Source: Nocardioides euryhalodurans | GTDB taxonomy: Bacteria; Actinomycetota; Actinomycetes; Propionibacteriales; Nocardioidaceae | NCBI RefSeq assembly: GCF_004564375.1 | Contig: NZ_CP038267.1 | Location: 1,242,501 to 1,306,500 of the forward strand | Reading direction: 5' to 3' | DNA length: 64,000 bases | In this document: in pieces, positions 52,513 through 60,508 of the stretch | Layout: each line of letters starts with the position of its first letter | Numbering within the stretch: the stretch's first letter is position 1 | The notes under the pieces: generated by a model | What the model was told of the DNA's origin: nothing | The model's input: only the letters and a program-made list of their open reading frames with translations | The model's database searches: none | Position numbers and translations under genes: made by a program

Positions 52513-53307
52513 TCAGCGACCGGTGAAGCGAGGCGCACGCTTCTCGCGGGCGGCGGCGATCCCCTCCTGCAGGTCGGCCGTGGCGAGCGTCAGCGGCTGC
52601 GCCATCGCCTCCCACTGCAGCGCCGCCTCGGCGTCGGCGTGGCCGCCGTCGCGCAGCGCCAGGGTCGTCAACCGGGTCGGGATAGGTGCGTTGCCCGCGA
52701 TGGTGGTGGCGACCGAGACCGCCTCGTCGAGCAGGGACTCCGGGGCGAGCACCCGCGAGACCAGCCCCAGCCGCAGCGCCTCGTCCGCGTCGACCACCCT
52801 GCCGGTCAGCAGCAGGTCGCGCGCGTGGGCGTGGCCGATCGCCTCGGGCAGCAGCCAGGTGCCGGCCATGCCGGGGTGCATCCCCAGCCGGACGAACGGC
52901 ACGCCCAGTCGCGATCCGGCCGCGGCGTACCGCAGGTCGCAGGCCAGGGCCAGGCACAGTCCCGCTCCGATCGCGGCTCCGTTGACGGCCGCGATGGTCG
53001 GCACCTCGAGCCGGCGGATCGAGAGCCAGGCGCGGTAGAAGGGCAGCATCCGCGTCCGCAGCTCGTCGACGGTCGCGTCCGGCTCGCTGGCGATCCAGGA
53101 GGTGTCGCCGCCCGAGCAGAACGCCGACCCCTCCCCCGTCACCACGACGGCGCGGAGGGAACGGTCGGCCGCGAGCTCGTCCACGGCGGCGACCCACGAG
53201 GTCGTCATCGGCTCGGACATGGCATTGCGCTGGTCCGGGTTGTCGAGGGTCAGGACGGCGACGCCCTCGGCGGGCCGCTCGAGTCGCAGGTGGGTGAGGT
53301 CAGGCAT
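52513..53307 (-). CDS. Enoyl-CoA hydratase/isomerase family protein
   Basis: A 264-residue crotonase-fold protein starting at ATG 53307. Motifs: VVVTGEGSAFCSGGDTSWI (oxyanion hole), AAVNGAAIGAGLCLALACDLR (CoA binding, second oxyanion region) and GMHPGMAGTWLLPEAIG. The usual catalytic Glu in the second loop is not obvious, so the exact reaction (hydration, isomerisation or other) is unresolved. The neighbours do not form a fatty-acid operon. Confidence 0.88.
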   Translation of the reverse strand: MPDLTHLRLERPAEGVAVLTLDNPDQRNAMSEPMTTSWVAAVDELAADRSLRAVVVTGEGSAFCSGGDTSWIASEPDATVDELRTRMLPFYRAWLSIRRLEVPTIAAVNGAAIGAGLCLALACDLRYAAAGSRLGVPFVRLGMHPGMAGTWLLPEAIGHAHARDLLLTGRVVDADEALRLGLVSRVLAPESLLDEAVSVATTIAGNAPIPTRLTTLALRDGGHADAEAALQWEAMAQPLTLATADLQEGIAAAREKRAPRFTGR

Positions 53308-53469
53308 GGGCCGAGGGTAGTGAGCCACGCCCGGACGCGCGGTGGGCCCCCTCGGGGGCCTCGGTGCCGTAGGGTCGGAAACGGTCCGGGGTGCGCCCCG
53401 GCCCCCGGCGGGCTTCCCCCAGGGCCTCCCGCCGCGACGACCGTACAAACGAAGAGCAAGGAGGCCGTC

Positions 53470-53628
53470 ATGGCGGAGACCTGGAGCGGCGAGTTCTACT
53501 GCGTCAAGTGCAAGGAGAAGCGCGAGGCGGAGGGCGAGGTCAAGGTCAACGACAAGGGCACCCGCATGGCGAAGGCCGTGTGCCCGGTCTGCGGCACCAA
53601 CCTCAACCGCATCCTCGGCAAGGGCTGA
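53470..53628 (+). CDS. DUF5679 zinc-ribbon protein
   Basis: A 52-residue protein starting at an ATG behind AAGGAGG. Two CxxC pairs, YCVKCKEKRE and CPVCGTNLNRIL, form a zinc ribbon (actinobacterial DUF5679). Likely cytoplasmic; role unknown. A strong terminator follows 22 bases after its stop. Confidence 0.88.
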   Translation: MAETWSGEFYCVKCKEKREAEGEVKVNDKGTRMAKAVCPVCGTNLNRILGKG

Positions 53629-53650
53629 CGCCCGCCGATCTTCTCGTCGA

Positions 53651-53687
53651 CGGCGACCCCTGCCCGGCACCCGGGCAGGGGTCGCCG
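53651..53687 (+). terminator. Intrinsic terminator after the zinc-ribbon gene
   Basis: A perfect 17-bp stem: CGGCGACCCCTGCCCGG (53651-53667) with CCGGGCAGGGGTCGCCG (53671-53687), three-base loop. Only a short T-rich TTC follows, as is common in actinobacteria. Confidence 0.75.
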
Positions 53688-53752
53688 TTCGCACGCCCGG
53701 GCCCTGTGGACGACGGGCGCCACGTCTCGCCCGGCTGTGCCAAGGTGCCGGC

Positions 53753-54556
53753 ATGCCCGAGCACGCCTCGCGAGCCCCGCTGCGACTCCGGCCCGGGGTG
53801 CGCGTCAGCCGTCGCGGCGCCGGCCAGCTCCAGGTCGGCCTGCACGCCGACCGACGGCTGGTGCTGCCCGACACCGATCCCGTGCGTCGGCTGCTGCGCA
53901 GCCTCGGCCAGGGCCTCGACCCCGCCCACGTCGACCCGGAGTCGGTGGCCACGGTCGGCTGCCTCCTCGACCGTGACCTGCTCGAGACCGTCGACGCCGC
54001 CGTGGTGCGGCGGCGGCTCCGCGAGACCGCCGGGGTGGCGGTCGTGGCCGAGGACCCGGTGCGTGCGGCAGCGGTCCGGGCGGCGCTGGCCGTCGCCGGG
54101 CTCGCCCCACCCGGTCCCCACGAGCCGCCGACCATGACCCTGCTCGTCCGGACCGGCGCCGAGCCCCGGCGCGCGGACCTCGACCACGCGGTGCAGACCG
54201 ACCGCGCCCACCTGCCCGTGACGGTGGTGGCCGGGCGCGCTCGACTCGGCCCGCTGGTCGTGCCTGGTCTGACGGCCTGCGTGCGCTGCGTCGACGAGCA
54301 CCTCACCGACCGCGACCCTCGTCATCCCCTGGTGCTGGAGCAGCACCACGACCCCGATCCCGGCGACGTCCCGGCGCCCGAGGTCCTGCAGCTGGCGCTG
54401 GGCTGGGCGGTGCGTGACCTCGCCACCTGGGTCGACGGCGGCCGCCCGGTCACCTGGTCGGCGACGGTCGAGCTGTGCGACGACGGCCCCCGGACCCATG
54501 GCTGGCGGCGACACCCGCGCTGCGGCTGCGCCTGGGGCGACCTGGTGGCCGGCTGA
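53753..54556 (+). CDS. Cyclodehydratase/E1-like protein (degenerate), Rv3196-position
   Basis: A 267-residue protein. The N-terminus LRLRPGVRVSRRGAGQLQVGLHADRR resembles the N-terminal domain of TOMM-type bacteriocin cyclodehydratase proteins. The C-terminal half has the paired Cys motifs CVRCVDEH and HPRCGCAWG, suggesting a zinc site. No Rossmann GxGxxG is seen, so adenylation is unlikely, and no precursor peptide is present. Position matches Rv3196 in mycobacteria. Function unknown. Confidence 0.75.
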   Translation: MPEHASRAPLRLRPGVRVSRRGAGQLQVGLHADRRLVLPDTDPVRRLLRSLGQGLDPAHVDPESVATVGCLLDRDLLETVDAAVVRRRLRETAGVAVVAEDPVRAAAVRAALAVAGLAPPGPHEPPTMTLLVRTGAEPRRADLDHAVQTDRAHLPVTVVAGRARLGPLVVPGLTACVRCVDEHLTDRDPRHPLVLEQHHDPDPGDVPAPEVLQLALGWAVRDLATWVDGGRPVTWSATVELCDDGPRTHGWRRHPRCGCAWGDLVAG

Positions 54557-54565
54557 GCGACCGGC

Positions 54566-54727
54566 TCACCACCACTCGCTGTCGAGCTTGCCCTCCATCG
54601 CGCGCAAGTTGGCGCGCGAGCACTCCTCGCAGTAGGTCCGCGGGCGTCCGTTCTCCACGGCGAAGCTCCACGTGAGCGTGTTGGCCTCGTCCGTCTCGTG
54701 GCGGCCACAGAAGTCGCAGGTGGTCAC
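54566..54727 (-). CDS. Small zinc-ribbon protein
   Basis: A 53-residue protein from GTG 54727 (VTTCDFCGRHETDEANT), with CDFC and CEEC pairs forming a zinc ribbon and ending KLDSEWW. A longer start at ATG 54769 is just after the terminator hairpin at 54772-54814, so the shorter form is favoured. No function known; conserved small proteins of this type occur near whiB7. Confidence 0.78.
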   Translation of the reverse strand: MTTCDFCGRHETDEANTLTWSFAVENGRPRTYCEECSRANLRAMEGKLDSEWW

Positions 54728-54771
54728 GCCACTCAGGGTAACCCTGCGCGGGCGACCAACTCCGGACATGA

Positions 54772-54814
54772 CAGGAGCCGGACACGGCGCCTCTCGGCGC
54801 CGGTCCGGCTCCTG
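54772..54814 (-). terminator. Strong stem-loop, terminator for the whiB7 side
   Basis: CAGGAGCCGGAC (54772-54783) pairs perfectly with GTCCGGCTCCTG (54803-54814); the inner GGCGCC also self-pairs. It separates the minus-strand whiB7/small-protein unit from the downstream zinc-ribbon gene. No T tract. Confidence 0.7.
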
Positions 54815-54879
54815 CCTCTCGACTCACCCAGCGATCAGGGTGGAGGTGGCCCCCGTCGTACGGTCGGCCGCCGGCTCCC

Positions 54880-55074
54880 TCAGATCGCGCGGGCGAGGGC
54901 GAGGCGTGCCTGCCGCGCGGCCTTCTCGGCCTTGCGGCTCACGCGACGGGCATGGGCCACGTGGTGGGCCCGTCGCATCTGCTGCGCCTCTCCCAGGCGC
55001 ACGGACATCTGTGCCCGTGCCAGGTCTTCGTTCATCAGGTCCATCTCATTGCTCCGGTTCTTCGATGTGGTCAT
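54880..55074 (-). CDS. Small basic helical protein
   Basis: A 64-residue Ala/Arg/Lys-rich helical protein (RVSRKAEKAARQARLAL at its end). It follows whiB7 by 37 bases and precedes the terminator, so it is probably co-transcribed. Its ribosome binding site is weak, and similar high-GC small frames can be spurious. No family recognised. Confidence 0.55.
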   Translation of the reverse strand: MTTSKNRSNEMDLMNEDLARAQMSVRLGEAQQMRRAHHVAHARRVSRKAEKAARQARLALARAI

Positions 55075-55111
55075 GGTGTGGTGCTGGATGCCTCTCGGCT
55101 CGGCGGGTGGG

Positions 55112-55444
55112 TCAGGCTGCCTGGTTCTTGCGGGGCCTGCCGCGAGGCCGCTTGCGCGGGATCACGACTCCCTGCAGGAAGAGCTCGCCGCCCCAGACCC
55201 CCCACGGCTCACGGCGCTGCTTGGCGCCGGTGAGGCAGAGGTCGCGCACGGGACAGTCCGTGCAGAGGATCTTGGCGAACTCCACGTCCTGCGGGGACTC
55301 GGCGAACCACAGCTCCGGGTCGTTCACCCGGCAGGGCAGCTGCTCCTCGTCCACCTCCCCGGCGGCGTCGTGCAGGCCGCCGAGTCCGTTGCTGAGGGTG
55401 GCATCGGTCATCCCATCAGTGCGGTCGAGAACGCTGATGGTCAT
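55112..55444 (-). CDS. whiB7: WhiB7-type iron-sulfur transcription regulator
   Basis: A 110-residue WhiB-family protein. ATG 55444 follows AGGAGGTGACC. Four Fe-S cysteines (C38, C61, C64, C70; CTDCPVRDLC), the turn GVWGG (82-86), and a C-terminal AT-hook, RGRPRK (101-106), which is the diagnostic WhiB7 feature. Adjacent uvrD2 confirms WhiB7 position. WhiB7 binds the housekeeping sigma factor and activates intrinsic antibiotic-resistance genes. Regulation: long leader with upstream ORF and terminator (see separate entries). Confidence 0.93.
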   Translation of the reverse strand: MTISVLDRTDGMTDATLSNGLGGLHDAAGEVDEEQLPCRVNDPELWFAESPQDVEFAKILCTDCPVRDLCLTGAKQRREPWGVWGGELFLQGVVIPRKRPRGRPRKNQAA

Positions 55445-55495
55445 CGTTGGTCACCTCCTACTGAGTCTGATCGCTGGTGTGGTGCGGAAACAGAA

Positions 55496-55529
55496 AGGCC
55501 GCGGATCCCGGGTCTCGGGTCCGCGGCCT
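55496..55529 (-). terminator. Leader terminator (attenuator) upstream of whiB7
   Basis: AGGCCGCGGA (55496-55505) pairs with TCCGCGGCCT (55520-55529), extended by CCCG/CGGG across one bulge. On the minus strand it is followed by TTTCTGTTTC, so it reads as an intrinsic terminator between the upstream ORF and whiB7. Confidence 0.8.
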
Positions 55530-55552
55530 GGAGGCTGCCGATGCTGGTGGTG

Positions 55553-55792
55553 TCAGCTGGTCGGTGGACTCCAGGCGGTGGAACCCGGGAACGTGCCCTG
55601 GGCGAGGACATCGCCGGCCACGTGCCGGTCGCGAACGACGTACGTGGGAGCGATGCAGATCGCGCCGGCGGGCGCCATGCCGAAGGCCGCGTCGGCGCGG
55701 GTGCCAGCGAGGGCAGCCGTCGTCGAGGCGGAGGTGGGCAGGGCAGAACCGGACGGGATCTGAGCCGTCATCGGGATCATCGTGTTGATCAT
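55553..55792 (-). CDS. Upstream ORF in the whiB7 leader
   Basis: A 79-residue frame starting at ATG 55792 behind a strong AAGGAGGTGG Shine-Dalgarno (8-base spacing) and ending 24 bases before the leader terminator. The sequence is Ala/Ser/Thr/Pro-rich with no recognisable domain, as expected for a regulatory ORF. In mycobacteria and streptomycetes, ribosome stalling on a whiB7 leader ORF prevents termination; this layout fits the same mechanism (inference). Confidence 0.65.
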   Translation of the reverse strand: MINTMIPMTAQIPSGSALPTSASTTAALAGTRADAAFGMAPAGAICIAPTYVVRDRHVAGDVLAQGTFPGSTAWSPPTS

Positions 55793-55863
55793 GCGTGCCA
55801 CCTCCTTCGGCGTGTAGGGCGCGAACCGTGCCAAGGTCCTGTGCGCGACGGGTTGTGAGAGAG

Positions 55864-55893
55864 AAGTTACCGGTTCATCCGCGTAAGGGGCAA
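55864..55893 (-). promoter_or_regulatory. Probable whiB7 promoter with AT-rich WhiB7 site
   Basis: On the minus strand, TTGCCC (55888-55893) and TAACTT (55864-55869) are 18 bases apart. Immediately upstream lies an AT-rich stretch (AGAAAATAGT, 55894-55903), the element bound by the AT-hook of WhiB7 at its autoregulated promoter in mycobacteria. Confidence 0.6.
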
Positions 55894-55961
55894 ACTATTT
55901 TCTGGGCATTTCCTGACTTTTTCCGTCGACCTCCTGCCACTCTCCGCCAGCGACCCGGCGG

Positions 55962-57989
55962 TCAGGCGAGCAGGCCCAGGACCTCGTCGCCGTAGCGCTC
56001 CAGCTTGCTGCGACCCACCCCGCTGATCGCGAGCAGGGCGCTCTCCGAGGTGGGCTTGTGCTCGGCGATGAGCTGCAGGGTGGCGTCGGTGAAGACGACG
56101 TAGGCGGGGACCTCGTCCTCGCCGGCACGCGTGCGGCGCCAGTCACGGAGCCGCTCGAAGAGCTCCTCGTCGTAGGAGGCCGGGCAGTCGTCGCAACGGC
56201 CGAGCTTCTTCTGGGCGGCGGTCGAGAGCGGCTTGCCGCACTCACGGCAGTGGACGGCCCGCCGCCGCTTGGGCGCGGCCTGCGGCCGCTCCTGGGCGGG
56301 GAGCATGGCGGTCACGAACTGGGAGGGGCGCCGGTTGGGGCGGCCGCCTGGGTTGCGGGCGAGGCTCCACGAGACCGCGAGGTGGAGCCGGGCCCGGGTC
56401 ATGCCGACGTAGAGGAGGCGGCGCTCCTCCTCGATCTCGGCAGGGGTGTCGGCGTGGCTGAACGGCAGCGTGCCGTCCTGGATGCCGGTGAGCATCACGG
56501 CGTCCCACTCGAGCCCCTTGGCCGCGTGGAAGGTGGTGAGGGTGACGCCGTCGGCCACCGGGGCGTGCTGCTCGGCGGCCCGGCGGTCGAGCTCGTCGAC
56601 GAAGGCGCCGAGGTCACCACCCTCCCCCGCCGCGAACTCCACGGCTTGGTCGACCAGGGCCTGCCAGGACTCCCACCGGTCACGGACCTGCCCACGCGAG
56701 GACGGCGGCTCCGGGCTCCAGCCGAGCCCCGCCAGCGTGGCCCGGACGGTGTCGACCATCTCGCCGGTGGCCTCCCCGCCGCGGGCGGTGCCGCGCAGCA
56801 GGGTCACTCCCTGGCGGACCTCGGGGCGGTCGAAGAAGCGTGCGGCGCCACGGATGACGTAGGGGATCCCGCGCTCGGCCAGCGCCTCCTCGTGGTGCTC
56901 GGACTGGGCGTTGATCCGGAACAGCACGGCCATCTCCGACCACGGCACCCCGGAGGCTCCGAGCCGCTTGAGCTGGTCGGCGACCTCGGCCGCCTCGGCG
57001 ACCTCGTCGGGGTGACCGGTGAAGGTGACCTCGGGGCCGGCGGGACGCTGCGCGCGGAGAGCGACGCCCTGGCTCGACGTGCCGGCCAGCAGCTGGTTGG
57101 CGGTGTCGACGACCTGCGGGGAGGAGCGGTAGTTGCGGACCAGCTCGACGGAGGTGGTCGCGTCGTACTTGGCAGGGAAGTCGCGCAGGAAGTCGGCCCG
57201 GGCTCCGGCGAAGGAGTAGATCGTCTGGGCCGGGTCACCGACCACGCACAGCTCGTCGCGGCCGCCGAGCCAGAGGTCGAGCAGCGCCGACTGCAGCGGC
57301 GAGACGTCCTGGAACTCGTCGACGACGAAGCGCTTGTACTGGGAACGGATCTGGGCGGCGACCCGCTCGTCGTCGGCCAGCATCCCGGCGGTGAAGAGGA
57401 GCACGTCCTCCATGTCCATCCGGCCCTGGCTGCGCTTGCCGTCCTCGTAGGCGGAGAAGACCCTCGCGACGGTCTCGGGGTCCTGGCCCGTCACCTCCCG
57501 GCCGCGGGCGGGCGCCACCCGGGCGTAGTCGTCGGGGTGGACGTTGCTGACCTTGGCCCACTCGATCTCCGAGGCCAGGTCGCGCAGCAGCGCCTGGTCG
57601 CCCGGGACCCGGCAGCGGCGGGCGGCACCGGCCAGCAGCCCGAGCTTGGACTCGGTCAGGGTCGGCAGCTCCGTGCCGTGGACGCGCGGCCAGAAGAAGC
57701 GCAGCTGGCGCAGCGCCGCGGAGTGGAAGGTTCGCGCCTGGACTCCCCCGGCCCCGAGGTGGCGCAGCCGGGTCCGCATCTCCCCCGCTGCGCGCGTCGT
57801 GAACGTGACGGCCAGCACCTCGGTCGGCTGGTAGACGCCCGTCGCCACGCCGTAGGCGATCCGGTGGGTGATGGCGCGGGTCTTGCCCGTGCCGGCCCCG
57901 GCCAGCACGCGCACCGGACCGCGCAGCGCCTCGGCCACCCGGCGCTGCTCGGGGTCGAGCGCGGCGAGCAGGTCGTCGGGAGCGGGCAT
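55962..57989 (-). CDS. uvrD2: ATP-dependent DNA helicase UvrD2
   Basis: A 675-residue superfamily 1A helicase. Walker A AGAGTGKTRA (30-39), VDEFQDVSPLQ, VGDPAQTIYSF, and [15 protein letters not shown]. Distinctive C-terminus: a four-Cys zinc knuckle (CRECGKPLSTAAQKKLGRCDDC, named by its ends) and an HRDC domain (YVVFTDATLQLIAE, ISGVGRSKLERYGDEVL). This linker-plus-HRDC plan is UvrD2 of actinobacteria. Confidence 0.94.
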   Translation of the reverse strand: MPAPDDLLAALDPEQRRVAEALRGPVRVLAGAGTGKTRAITHRIAYGVATGVYQPTEVLAVTFTTRAAGEMRTRLRHLGAGGVQARTFHSAALRQLRFFWPRVHGTELPTLTESKLGLLAGAARRCRVPGDQALLRDLASEIEWAKVSNVHPDDYARVAPARGREVTGQDPETVARVFSAYEDGKRSQGRMDMEDVLLFTAGMLADDERVAAQIRSQYKRFVVDEFQDVSPLQSALLDLWLGGRDELCVVGDPAQTIYSFAGARADFLRDFPAKYDATTSVELVRNYRSSPQVVDTANQLLAGTSSQGVALRAQRPAGPEVTFTGHPDEVAEAAEVADQLKRLGASGVPWSEMAVLFRINAQSEHHEEALAERGIPYVIRGAARFFDRPEVRQGVTLLRGTARGGEATGEMVDTVRATLAGLGWSPEPPSSRGQVRDRWESWQALVDQAVEFAAGEGGDLGAFVDELDRRAAEQHAPVADGVTLTTFHAAKGLEWDAVMLTGIQDGTLPFSHADTPAEIEEERRLLYVGMTRARLHLAVSWSLARNPGGRPNRRPSQFVTAMLPAQERPQAAPKRRRAVHCRECGKPLSTAAQKKLGRCDDCPASYDEELFERLRDWRRTRAGEDEVPAYVVFTDATLQLIAEHKPTSESALLAISGVGRSKLERYGDEVLGLLA

Positions 57990-58065
57990 GCAGGGAACAA
58001 CTCCGTGGCGTCGTTGGTTATCCGGGACGGATCACACCCTAGACGCGAGCGAGGACACCCCCCAG

Positions 58066-58311
58066 ATGAGTTCGTTCACGATGTACACCACCCCCTGGTG
58101 CGGCTACTGCGTGCGGCTGAAGGGCCAGCTGGACCGCGAGGGCATCGAGTTCGACATCGTCGACATCGAGCAGCAGCCGGACGCCGCCGACATCGTGATG
58201 GCGGCCAACGGCGGCAACCAGACCGTGCCGACGCTGGTGTTCACCGACGGCACCAGCCAGACCAACCCCTCGGTCTCGCAGGTCAAGCAGAAGCTCGCGG
58301 CCCTGGCCTGA
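58066..58311 (+). CDS. Mycoredoxin-type glutaredoxin
   Basis: An 81-residue thioredoxin-fold protein. Active site WCGYC (C12, C15) and cis-Pro region TVPTLVF match mycoredoxin-1, which reduces mycothiolated proteins. Lies between uvrD2 and nudC as in mycobacteria (Rv3198A). The 3' end overlaps the convergent membrane gene by 29 bases. Confidence 0.93.
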   Translation: MSSFTMYTTPWCGYCVRLKGQLDREGIEFDIVDIEQQPDAADIVMAANGGNQTVPTLVFTDGTSQTNPSVSQVKQKLAALA

Positions 58312-58819
58312 CCGTCCGGGGCTCGCGCACCGCTGCCGGCGCGCGCCACAGGCGTACGCCGAGCCAGGTCCAGGCCAGGCCGAGCACGACCGTCGACACC
58401 TCGAGCAGCGCCTCGTCGACGAGCGCCAGCAGACCTCCCGCAGCCGTGACCGGCACCGTCGCCAGGCCGATCGCGCGAGGGCCCCAGCGTCCGGGCTGAT
58501 CGGACGGGCGGAGCAGCACGAGCCCGACCACGAGGGCCAGGCCAGCCGTCGTGATCGCCGGGTCGGGCCACCGGTCGAACAGGTCGAGAGCGAGGGCGAC
58601 CGCTCCGCCGCCGGTCGCCACGACTCCGAGGGCGGTCGCGGTCCGCGACCCGGCCTCGAGCGCCAGCAGCAGCAGGGCGAGGCCGAAGCAGGGCAGGCCC
58701 AGCTCCAGCAGCAGCGGGGGCTGGGGCCTCCCGGCGAGGATCATCGCGCCCTTGCCGACCCAGGCAAGGCCGCCGGTCGTCGCCGCGACGGCCGCACACC
58801 GCACCACTGCGCCGGCCAT
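58283..58819 (-). CDS. Small polytopic membrane protein
   Basis: A 178-residue protein with several hydrophobic helices (LLLELGLPCFGLALLLLALEA, AITTAGLALVVGLVLL, ALLEVSTVVLGLAWTWLGV) and no soluble domain. Start ATG 58819 (AGAVVRCAAV) or GTG 58834. Unrecognised family. It overlaps the mycoredoxin 3' end, which is unusual for neighbouring core genes. Confidence 0.7.
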   Translation of the reverse strand: MAGAVVRCAAVAATTGGLAWVGKGAMILAGRPQPPLLLELGLPCFGLALLLLALEAGSRTATALGVVATGGGAVALALDLFDRWPDPAITTAGLALVVGLVLLRPSDQPGRWGPRAIGLATVPVTAAGGLLALVDEALLEVSTVVLGLAWTWLGVRLWRAPAAVREPRTVRPGPRASA

Positions 58820-58868
58820 GGCCCATCGTGACACCGCGACGACGGCCGCGACAGGGGGTCAGGCCCGG

Positions 58869-59768
58869 TCAGTCCGAGCCGGGAAGCGGGCCGCCGTACC
58901 AGTCGGCGATCAGCGACGACGAGATCGAGACGCCGCGCGGCACCTGCATCTCACCGGCGGCGACGGCGGCCGCGAACTCCTCTCGCGAGAACCACCGCGC
59001 GGCCTCGATCTCCGCCCCGTCGACATCGATCTCACGGGTCTCTGCGTGGGCCACGAACCCCAGCATCAGGCTGGCCGGCAGCGGCCAGGGTTGGTTGCCG
59101 AAGTACGTCACCTCGCCGACCCGGACGCCGACCTCCTCGTCGACCTCCCGGCGTACGGCGTCCTCGAGCGTCTCGCCCGGCTCGCAGAACCCGGCCAGGG
59201 TCGACCAGCGGTCCGCTGGCCAGCGCGGCTGCCGACCGAGCAGGAGCTCCTCGCCGTGGCGCACCGCCATGATCACGGCCGGATCGGTCCGCGGGAACTG
59301 CGCGCGGTCGCACCGCGGGCACCGCAGCTCGTGACCCGCCGCCCGCGAGACCAGTGGGGTCGCGCAGCGGGGGCAGAAGCGGGTGGCGTGGTGCCACTCG
59401 GCGAGCCCGATCGCGTGGAAGAGCAGCGGGGCCAGCTCGGGACGTCCCGGCAGCGCGGGCAGCAGCCCGCGCAGCGGTACCCACTCCTCGGGGTCGCCCG
59501 GCGCCGCCTCCGGCGCCACGATCGAGGCGAACCAGGTCGTCCCGTCGGTCTCGCCCAGCAGCACCCGGGTGCCGTCCGGGGCCTCGGCCGCCGGGACGAG
59601 CGGCACCTCCCCGCCGAGGACCCGCAGCCGGGTCCCGGCCACGACCAGGACCCGCGTGGCCGGGTCGGCCCAGCGCTCCTCGAGCCACGCTTCGTCCGTG
59701 CGCTGCAGGCCCAGGCGGTTGTGGGCGTGCCGCGAGAGGGCGACGTGGGGCAGCAGCTCGTCGGTCAC
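58869..59768 (-). CDS. nudC: NAD+ diphosphatase NudC
   Basis: A 299-residue protein from GTG 59768 (upstream codons would extend into a basic non-conserved stretch). Zinc ribbon FCPRCATPL and LRCPRCDRAQFPR, Nudix box GFCEPGETLEDAVRREVDEEVG, and the NudC-specific FGNQPWPLPASLMLGF. It hydrolyses NADH/NAD+ (and NAD-capped RNA in E. coli). Position matches Rv3199c. Confidence 0.94.
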   Translation of the reverse strand: MTDELLPHVALSRHAHNRLGLQRTDEAWLEERWADPATRVLVVAGTRLRVLGGEVPLVPAAEAPDGTRVLLGETDGTTWFASIVAPEAAPGDPEEWVPLRGLLPALPGRPELAPLLFHAIGLAEWHHATRFCPRCATPLVSRAAGHELRCPRCDRAQFPRTDPAVIMAVRHGEELLLGRQPRWPADRWSTLAGFCEPGETLEDAVRREVDEEVGVRVGEVTYFGNQPWPLPASLMLGFVAHAETREIDVDGAEIEAARWFSREEFAAAVAAGEMQVPRGVSISSSLIADWYGGPLPGSD

Positions 59769-59812
59769 GTCGATGAGGCTAACGCGCGGCGTCGCCGGTA
59801 GTTTCCACCCCT

Positions 59813-60508
59813 GTGAGCACCCACATCGGCGCCGCACCCGGCGACATCGCACCCACCGTCCTGATGCCCGGCGACCCGCTCCGGGCGAAGTGGATCGCCG
59901 AGACCTTCCTCGACGACGCCCGCTGCTACAGCGAGGTGCGCGGGATGTACGGCTTCACGGGCACCTGGCAGGGCCGCCCGGTCTCGGTCCAGGGGTCGGG
60001 CATGGGGCAGCCGTCGCTGGCCATCTACGCCAACGAGCTCTTCCGCGACTACGACGTGCAGACCGCCATCCGGGTCGGCTCGTGCGGCGCGCTCACCGAG
60101 AAGCTCGCCATCCGGGACCTGGTCATCGCCTCCGGCGCGTGCACCGACTCCTCGATGAACCACATCGCCTTCGAGGGACTCGACTACGCCCCCGTCGCCG
60201 ACTTCGGGCTGCTCCGCGACGCTGCCGCGGCCGCTCCCGAGGCCCACGTGGGGCTGATCTTCTCCAGCGACTCCTTCTACGCCGCCCGACCCGAGCTGGT
60301 CGCGCGGATGGTGGACTACGGGGTGCTGGCCGTCGAAATGGAGGCGAGCGCGCTCTACACGCTGGCCGCGAAGCACGGCCGCCGGGCGCTGGCGATCTGC
60401 ACCGTCTCCGACCACATCGTCACCGGCGAGGAGACCACCTCTCAGGAGCGGGAGCAGACCTTCGGCCGGATGGTCGAGGTCGCGCTCACGGCGTCGCAGC
60501 CGGGCTGA
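59813..60508 (+). CDS. deoD: Purine nucleoside phosphorylase DeoD-type
   Basis: A 231-residue protein with a GTG start. [14 protein letters not shown] (phosphate binding), [28 protein letters not shown] and [12 protein letters not shown] are the DeoD signature. Reversible phosphorolysis of purine (deoxy)nucleosides in salvage. Its 3' 23 bases overlap the convergent adnB. Confidence 0.93.
   Translation: MSTHIGAAPGDIAPTVLMPGDPLRAKWIAETFLDDARCYSEVRGMYGFTGTWQGRPVSVQGSGMGQPSLAIYANELFRDYDVQTAIRVGSCGALTEKLAIRDLVIASGACTDSSMNHIAFEGLDYAPVADFGLLRDAAAAAPEAHVGLIFSSDSFYAARPELVARMVDYGVLAVEMEASALYTLAAKHGRRALAICTVSDHIVTGEETTSQEREQTFGRMVEVALTASQPG

Noticed and set aside
50571..52526. Long plus-strand open frame (651 codons) over the YgjP-like and PHP genes
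   Set aside because: Antisense shadow of two genes with clear catalytic motifs; no domain and no ribosome binding site.
53753..54556. Bacteriocin (TOMM) biosynthesis gene cluster
   Set aside because: Only one degenerate cyclodehydratase-like protein; no precursor peptide, dehydrogenase or transporter nearby, and the location matches a conserved actinobacterial core locus.
54727..54769. Longer N-terminus for the small zinc-ribbon protein
   Set aside because: Would start at the base of the upstream terminator hairpin; the shorter GTG start is more plausible.
56058..58499. Long plus-strand open frame (813 codons) opposite uvrD2
   Set aside because: Shadow of the helicase gene; composition is repetitive Gly/Val/Arg.
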